From assembly GCF_020829685.1 (NCBI RefSeq), contig NZ_JAIVFR010000116.1, positions 1 to 10,949 of the forward strand: DNA of 10,949 nt. The letters are read 5' to 3'. Both the position numbers and the translations under genes were made by a program. Each line of letters starts with the position of its first letter. The stretch's first letter is position 1. This DNA comes from Nostoc sp. CHAB 5715 (GTDB lineage Bacteria > Cyanobacteriota > Cyanobacteriia > Cyanobacteriales > Nostocaceae). The notes below the pieces were generated by a model that was given only the letters and a program-made list of their open reading frames with translations, did no database searches and had not been told where the DNA came from. Shown one piece after another: positions 6,876 through 10,949 of this stretch.

Positions 6876-7760
6876 ATGAGTGTAACTCCACAAGCAGTTC
6901 CAACGACTCCAAAACCAATAGGGGGAACCAAGTTTTCTCTGAAAAAAATCTTGCTGCCCATAATAGTTGTATTAGTGGTGATATTCAGCCTAGCGCCAGC
7001 CTTATGGCAATTGCTGACCTCGTTTAAAGTGAATGAGGATATTGCCGCCGTTCCTACTGTTTATTTCCCCACACGATTCACCTTCAATCATTACACTGAG
7101 TTATTTACTCGTCGCCCATTTTGGCGCTACATCTTCAACAGCGCCTTTGTATCCGTTACTTCTACAGTTGTATCTTTAGCGATCGGCGCACCTGCGGCTT
7201 ATGCCCTCGCACGGTTACGCCCTTGGGGTGAACGATTTATCCTCGCCAGCGTTTTAATTGTTACCTTATTTCCTGGAATTCTGTTGTTCTTAGGACTGTT
7301 AGAAATTATCCAGGCGCTTAGATTGGGCAACAATTATCTGGCGTTGGTTATACCATATACTGCCATCAATTTGCCGCTAACAATTTTGGTACTCAGAAGC
7401 TTTTTTCAACAATTGCCAAAAGATTTGGAAGATTCCGCTAGGGTCGATGGCTACAACACTTTTCAACTACTATGGCAAATCGTGCTACCCATGACCCTTC
7501 CCGCCTTAGTGACTACTGGAATCCTCACCTTTATTTTTGCTTGGAACGAGTTTATTTTCGCTCTCACATTTATGACCCGTGAAGAGTTGAAGACAATTCC
7601 CGTTGCTGCTGCTCAGTTGGGTGGTGCGACAATATATGAAATTCCCTACGGGCCAATCGCTGCTGCAACTGTTGTGGGGACGTTACCTTTGATTTTATTA
7701 GTTTTGTTTTTCCAGCGCCGGATTGTCCAAGGTCTTACTGCTGGTGCTGTCAAAGGATAA
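6876..7760 (+). CDS. ABC transporter sugar permease, MalG-like subunit
   Basis: A 294-residue second channel subunit, pairing with the MalF-like protein. Membrane segments are at about 25-48, 88-112, 120-145, 153-175, 210-232 and 262-280. The EAA motif is EDSARVDGYNTFQ...IVLPMTLP (185-209). The C-terminus FFQRRIVQGLTAGAVKG is the classic MalG-family end. The start is 3 nt after the preceding stop, with AGGAG at 6860-6864 inside the upstream gene, which suggests translational coupling. The length is usual for the family. Nothing is missing. Confidence 0.92.
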   Translation: MSVTPQAVPTTPKPIGGTKFSLKKILLPIIVVLVVIFSLAPALWQLLTSFKVNEDIAAVPTVYFPTRFTFNHYTELFTRRPFWRYIFNSAFVSVTSTVVSLAIGAPAAYALARLRPWGERFILASVLIVTLFPGILLFLGLLEIIQALRLGNNYLALVIPYTAINLPLTILVLRSFFQQLPKDLEDSARVDGYNTFQLLWQIVLPMTLPALVTTGILTFIFAWNEFIFALTFMTREELKTIPVAAAQLGGATIYEIPYGPIAAATVVGTLPLILLVLFFQRRIVQGLTAGAVKG

Positions 7761-7768
7761 ATAGAAAA

Positions 7769-8860
7769 ATGGCTAAACTCGAACTCAAAAACTTAAATAA
7801 AACCTATAATCCTAAAGTTGTCCCTGTTAAAGACGTTAGCTTAACTGTAGATAACGATGAGTTTCTCACTTTACTTGGCCCTTCTGGCTGTGGCAAATCT
7901 ACCGTCCTAAGAATGATTGCGGGCCTTGAAGAACCTACTCGCGGTCAGATCAAGATTGGGGAGGTGGATGTCACCTACAAACGAGCAGCCGATCGCAACA
8001 TTGCAATGGTATTTCAAAGCTATGCACTCTATCCCCACATGACGGTGTACGAAAACCTCGCTTCTGGACTCAAGCTGAAAAAAGTACCACCTACAGAAAT
8101 TAAACAGCGAGTGGCAGAAGTGGCAGAAGTTTTAGGATTAGCAGAGTTAATGAACCGTAAGCCTGGCCAAATGTCTGGAGGTCAACGGCAGAGGGTTGCT
8201 GTCGGTCGTGCTTTGGTGCGTAATGCCGATGTGTACCTGCTGGATGAACCCTTAAGTAACCTGGATGCATTACTGCGCGAAAGAGTTCGAGCCGATATCA
8301 AGCAAATTTTTGCAGCACAAAAAGTGCCAGTTGTCTACGTCACCCACGACCAAACCGAAGCGATGACACTCTCCACAAAAGTTGCATTGCTCAACGATGG
8401 CTATGTCCAGCAACTTGACCCACCTGAGTGCATTTATAACCATCCAGCTAATCTATTTGTGGCTGGATTTGTTGGTAGTCCGCAAATGAATTTGCTGACT
8501 TTACCTTGTAGGGGACAATACGCGATCGTGGGTAACTTCCAAGTGCTTCTCCCAGATATACCAACAGTACCACCGCAGATTGTTTTGGGCATCCGCCCAG
8601 AAGATGTCCGCATTGCTCAACCAGGTGATACCCAGACTATCCAAGGGAGAGTGTTTTTAGTAGAAAACTTGGGTATGCACTATTTGGTCAGTGTCAAGAT
8701 TGAGGGTTCACAAACCGGAGCGATTACGGTACGTGCTTTGTTGCCAACAGACCAAAATTGGAGTAGCGAAGATATTACACTAGCATTGCCCTCTGAAGAT
8801 ATTCATTGGTTTGATGTTCAATCTGGCCATGCTCTTGTTAAAAGACAAATGTTGTATTGA
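7769..8860 (+). CDS. ABC transporter ATP-binding protein, MalK/UgpC-like
   Basis: A 363-residue ATPase that powers the sugar importer from the cytoplasmic side. All key motifs are present: Walker A GPSGCGKST (37-45), Q-loop Q83 in MVFQSYALYPHM, signature MSGGQRQRV (135-143), Walker B VYLLDEP (155-161, with catalytic E160), D-loop SNLD (163-166) and H193 in VTHDQTEAM. After about residue 235 comes the OB-fold regulatory domain of MalK-type ATPases (VLGIRPEDVRIA). AAGGA sits about 11 nt upstream of the ATG, 8 nt after the permease stop. Many cyanobacteria share one MalK between several importers; here the ATPase is encoded with its own permeases and may serve others too. Confidence 0.93.
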   Translation: MAKLELKNLNKTYNPKVVPVKDVSLTVDNDEFLTLLGPSGCGKSTVLRMIAGLEEPTRGQIKIGEVDVTYKRAADRNIAMVFQSYALYPHMTVYENLASGLKLKKVPPTEIKQRVAEVAEVLGLAELMNRKPGQMSGGQRQRVAVGRALVRNADVYLLDEPLSNLDALLRERVRADIKQIFAAQKVPVVYVTHDQTEAMTLSTKVALLNDGYVQQLDPPECIYNHPANLFVAGFVGSPQMNLLTLPCRGQYAIVGNFQVLLPDIPTVPPQIVLGIRPEDVRIAQPGDTQTIQGRVFLVENLGMHYLVSVKIEGSQTGAITVRALLPTDQNWSSEDITLALPSEDIHWFDVQSGHALVKRQMLY

Positions 8861-9035
8861 AGTCTGTCATTAACTAAATGACTAAATTTACATGGTTGCG
8901 ATCGCCCCCTAATCCTCTTAAAATTTAACTTCTTGATTTCATTTTGAAATTTTATATTATAAACCAATACGCTTGGGTTGAACGAACGCGAATTTATGTT
9001 GAGCGAAGTCGAAACACAACGTCCTGTAGGGAAGT

Positions 9036-9069
9036 GAAACCCAACAAAGGCCCGAAAATGTTGGGTTTC
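9036..9069. repeat. 11-bp stem hairpin after the transporter operon
   Basis: GAAACCCAACA (9036-9046) and TGTTGGGTTTC (9059-9069) form a perfect 11-bp stem with a 12-nt loop. It lies 175 nt after the ATPase stop. It could act as a terminator or mRNA-stabilising structure, but no T tract follows. Similar 'TTGGGTTTCG' palindromes are common between cyanobacterial genes. Confidence 0.65.
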
Positions 9070-9073
9070 GTTC

Positions 9074-9261
9074 CTCAAACGCCACTTGCTTCAAGTCGGG
9101 AAACCCGCCCAACGCAGTGGCTCAAACGCCACTTGCTTCAAGTCGGGAAACCCGCCCAACGCAGTGGCTCAAACGCCACTTGCTTCAAGTCGGGAAACCC
9201 GCCCAACGCAGTGGCTCAAACGCCACTTGCTTCAAGTCGGGAAACCCGCCCAACGCAGTGG
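9074..9261 (+). repeat. Four identical 47-bp tandem repeats
   Basis: Units start at 9074, 9121, 9168 and 9215, with no base difference between them. Each unit contains ACTTG-CTT-CAAGT, then CGGG-AAA-CCCG, and GCCACT that can pair with AGTGGC at the unit end, so each can fold into a small branched structure. There are no spacers, so this is not a CRISPR. All three forward frames stay open through it, which explains the spurious overlapping ORFs here. Confidence 0.95.
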
Positions 9262-9543
9262 CTCCCCAACCTACACAAATTTATTTTTCTGGCTTAACCC
9301 AAGCATATTGCATTATAAGCGATTACTACTTCCAATTTTTATTCTCTACGAGATGCTGAACGCGATCGCTTTAATTCAAGCTCAAATTCACTTCAAAATC
9401 TCCCTTAATTAACGAAAAAAGTTTATTAAAAAAACACATATTCAGTATATTACCTGATGTATACCACAATTGTTTCTAGTTAACATTTAGCAAATAGTAC
9501 GGTAATAAAAAGGAGTCAGAATACAGAATTCAGAATTCAGAAT
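9262..9543. other. Non-coding AT-rich stretch
   Basis: No credible ORF, RNA gene or promoter can be supported. It contains one HIP1 octamer (9362-9369), A- and T-runs, and a few GAATTC-type repeats near 9530. It separates the 47-bp array from the inverted repeat copy B. Confidence 0.6.
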
Positions 9544-9578
9544 ACTCTACCCATAAAGGGATAGAGTTTTAATTATTG
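9544..9578 (+). terminator. Possible Rho-independent terminator
   Basis: ACTCTA-CCC (9544-9552) pairs with GGG-A-TAGAGT (9558-9567), with one bulged A and a 5-nt loop, followed by TTTTAATTATT. The shape suits a plus-strand terminator, but it is about 680 nt from the ATPase stop and directly abuts repeat copy B, so it may belong to that element. Confidence 0.3.
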
Positions 9579-9698
9579 TTGAATATTTAATACTAGTTTC
9601 GCTTAACCTCGGGCAAGGTTTTAACCAATATTCATTACCCACTCGTACAGAATTCATACCTGTTTTCTGACTCCTGAGTTCTGAATTCTTCTTATAAA
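9574..9698 (-). repeat. Intergenic repeat copy B (inverted partner of 3471-3593)
   Basis: 125 bp matching copy A on the opposite strand, about 94% identical by hand alignment. The inner hairpin of copy A is kept: its third base pair C-G is replaced by T-A (plus coordinates 9602-9617), and only loop bases and one bulge otherwise differ there. Confidence 0.9.
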
Positions 9699-9805
9699 TA
9701 CTTAAGCTAGAAGATAAAGTTGCAAAGTTAAATGACTATTGATTAGCCGTAAATTTAACTTTGATCACTCTATTAACTTTTGGTTGCATACTGATAAATT
9801 GTCTC

Positions 9806-9941
9806 ATATCATGTCCGCCAAATTACCCCTAATAAAAGAACCCCACCCTCAACCCCTCCCCGCAGGCGGGGAGGGGAGCTAAAGCGCAGCTTTGGCGGGG
9901 TGGGGTTCCGGGTATTATGCTTAATTGGCCGGACGTGATAT
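9806..9941. mobile_element. Nested palindromic, MITE-like element
   Basis: Outer imperfect arms 9806-9825 and 9922-9941 share ATATCAYGTCCG and CCAA...TTA. Inside them GAACCCCACCC (9838-9848) pairs perfectly with GGGTGGGGTTC (9898-9908). Inside that are an 11-bp arm pair CCCCTCCCCGC/GCGGGGAGGGG (9853-9863 and 9866-9876) and AAAGC-GCA-GCTTT (9881-9893). It has no ORF. Its GC content is far above the surrounding sequence. Similar elements are, to my memory, dispersed in Nostoc genomes. Confidence 0.6.
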
Positions 9942-10035
9942 CACACTAACTCGGAAACTAAAGTATTTTCAAAAAACTAAGTTTGATCTGCCACGCCGAT
10001 AGCTTACCCCTATGGGAATCTTGCTTCGCATAGCG

Positions 10036-10094
10036 TCTCGTAGAGAAGCGGTAGCGAGTCGCTCGATGTGCTACTAACGCTGTGCTATCGAGCG
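10036..10094. repeat. Short palindromic repeats upstream of the CHAT gene
   Basis: TCTC-GTA-GAGA at 10036-10046 is identical to the motif at 2334-2344. CGCTCGAT (10060-10067) pairs with ATCGAGCG (10087-10094) across a 19-nt loop. They belong to the same family of GTTAGCG/GAGCGTC-type repeats found in the 2119-2426 element. Confidence 0.6.
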
Positions 10095-10171
10095 TCATAG
10101 CCCGTCGTAGACATCGCGTTTCATCAATCCGGTAAAAAATAGGGCGCTGCTAATTGAGTCAACAACAGACT

Positions 10172-10949
10172 ATGAACACCTTTGAGATTAACATCCAGCG
10201 TAAATCAGGAAATAACTGGCCAATTGTAGTCGAACATAGCCGACCTGGTGAACTTCTATCATCGCGCTCAGAAGGAATTCTCCAACTGTCACTGGAAGAT
10301 TTTCAGCGACTGACTAGCTTACTAGGTCAGCCGAAAGACTATGGTATATTTCTAGGAAAAGCACTGTTTCGTGAAGAAATCAGAGATGCTTTTGTTAGTG
10401 CGTTGCGGAACTCTCAAGAAACATTGCGGGTGTTGCTATTTATCGAAGCCGAAGATAAAGAACTGAGAACCTTACGTTGGGAAAGGCTCTGCGGTAACAT
10501 TGATGACGGATGGCATTTATTAAGCCTAGAGCAACGAACACCATTTTCACTATATATACCAACAATTACAGACCGACGTTTTCCCCCAATTGGCAGAAGA
10601 GACTTACGCGCCTTGATACTGGTAGCCAGTCCTTCAGAAATTGAGCGGTTTAGCTTAGACTCTTTCAACGTCGAAGCCGCAGTAGAAAGTGTACGCCAAT
10701 CTTTAGGGGTAATACCATCTGATGTCCTAGCAACAGTAGAAGGTGCTATTGGCTTACCGACTTTAGACGAACTGTGTCACCATCTAACCGACACAACAAA
10801 ACAATACACGATGCTGCACTTTGTCAGTCATGGTAAAGTCATAGATCGGGGCGAAACAGTCCTCTACTGGGCGAAAGCAGATAATAAAGTAGACCCAGTG
10901 ACAGGAACACGTTTAATAGAAAGACTGCGGACATTAAGAGGAGCCAAAG
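10172..10949 (+). CDS. CHAT-domain (caspase-like) protein, N-terminal part, runs off the right edge
   Basis: Open frame of 259 codons from the ATG at 10172 (MNTFEINIQRKSG) to the edge with no stop. CHAT proteins are cysteine proteases of the caspase/separase group. Visible signs are LRTLRWERL (98-106), in the position of the family's usual PWE-type motif, a strand LRALILVASPSE (145-156), and LHFVSHG (215-221), whose H220 fits the catalytic histidine. The catalytic cysteine, normally several dozen residues further on in a strand of the type S/C-T-C-E, would lie beyond the window, so activity cannot be judged. In cyanobacteria such N-termini are often fused to NTPase, WD40 or other repeat domains. 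No good ribosome site is seen before the start. Its relation to the neighbours is unknown. Confidence 0.82.
   Translation, partial: MNTFEINIQRKSGNNWPIVVEHSRPGELLSSRSEGILQLSLEDFQRLTSLLGQPKDYGIFLGKALFREEIRDAFVSALRNSQETLRVLLFIEAEDKELRTLRWERLCGNIDDGWHLLSLEQRTPFSLYIPTITDRRFPPIGRRDLRALILVASPSEIERFSLDSFNVEAAVESVRQSLGVIPSDVLATVEGAIGLPTLDELCHHLTDTTKQYTMLHFVSHGKVIDRGETVLYWAKADNKVDPVTGTRLIERLRTLRGAK

Noticed and set aside
4288..8860. Naming the importer as glucosylglycerol (ggt) or a specific gls/mal system
   Set aside because: Family membership is clear, but no residue pattern I can read fixes the substrate or gene name.
9074..9261. CRISPR array
   Set aside because: The 47-bp units are directly adjacent with no unique spacers, and no cas genes are in the window.
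8944..9412. Three overlapping forward ORFs over the 47-bp repeats (starts near 8944, 9086 and 9117)
   Set aside because: The unit length is not a multiple of three, so the same peptide appears in all frames. This is an artefact of the repeat.
9838..9908. Rho-independent terminator for the transporter operon
   Set aside because: The hairpin is strong, but it lies almost 1 kb after the last gene, has no T tract and is part of a larger nested inverted repeat.
10414..10668. Minus-strand ORF of 84 codons
   Set aside because: It is antisense to the conserved CHAT coding sequence, with no ribosome site or domain.

Overview
The window looks like a piece of a filamentous, phycoerythrin-containing, Nostoc/Calothrix-type cyanobacterium. 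Three things point there: two adjacent rod-linker genes of phycoerythrin-bearing phycobilisomes (cpeC and cpeD), six copies of the cyanobacterial HIP1 octamer GCGATCGC (at 620, 3952, 4270, 6816, 8898 and 9362), and many short heptameric tandem repeats (STRRs) of the kind known from heterocyst-forming cyanobacteria.

Layout. (1) 23-1673, minus strand: cpeC followed by cpeD, the start of a cpeCD(E...) operon that continues off the left edge. (2) 1674-2000: long cpeC leader and promoter region. It holds a good match to the RcaC-binding L box of chromatic acclimation and overlapping alternative hairpins that could attenuate transcription. (3) 2119-2426: a MITE-like element with terminal inverted repeats and GC-rich hairpins. 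(4) 2601-3221, plus: a stand-alone PD-(D/E)XK nuclease-fold protein, then a 77-codon ORF of unknown nature. (5) 3471-4110: a patchwork of intergenic repeat, STRRs and a truncated GAF sensor gene. (6) 4288-8860, plus: a complete carbohydrate-type (CUT1) ABC importer made of binding protein, two permeases and ATPase. Its first intergenic gap is filled by a 21-bp tandem array and a 7-bp tandem array. (7) 8861-10171: no gene, but a perfect four-copy 47-bp tandem repeat, an inverted copy of the repeat from region 5, and a nested palindromic element. (8) 10172 to the right edge: the first 259 codons of a CHAT-domain (caspase-like protease) protein.

How the genes work together. CpeC and CpeD join phycoerythrin hexamers into phycobilisome rods, and the upstream region suggests control by light colour. 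The four ABC genes read as one operon for import of an oligosaccharide or glucoside; the substrate cannot be told from sequence. The nuclease-fold and CHAT genes have no visible functional link to either system.

The most interesting points are the L box with the hairpin-bearing leader, the roughly 94% identical inverted repeat pair that brackets the transporter and shows a compensatory stem change, and the repeat arrays inside the transporter operon, one of which supplies a permease start codon. No wholly new multi-gene system is evident.
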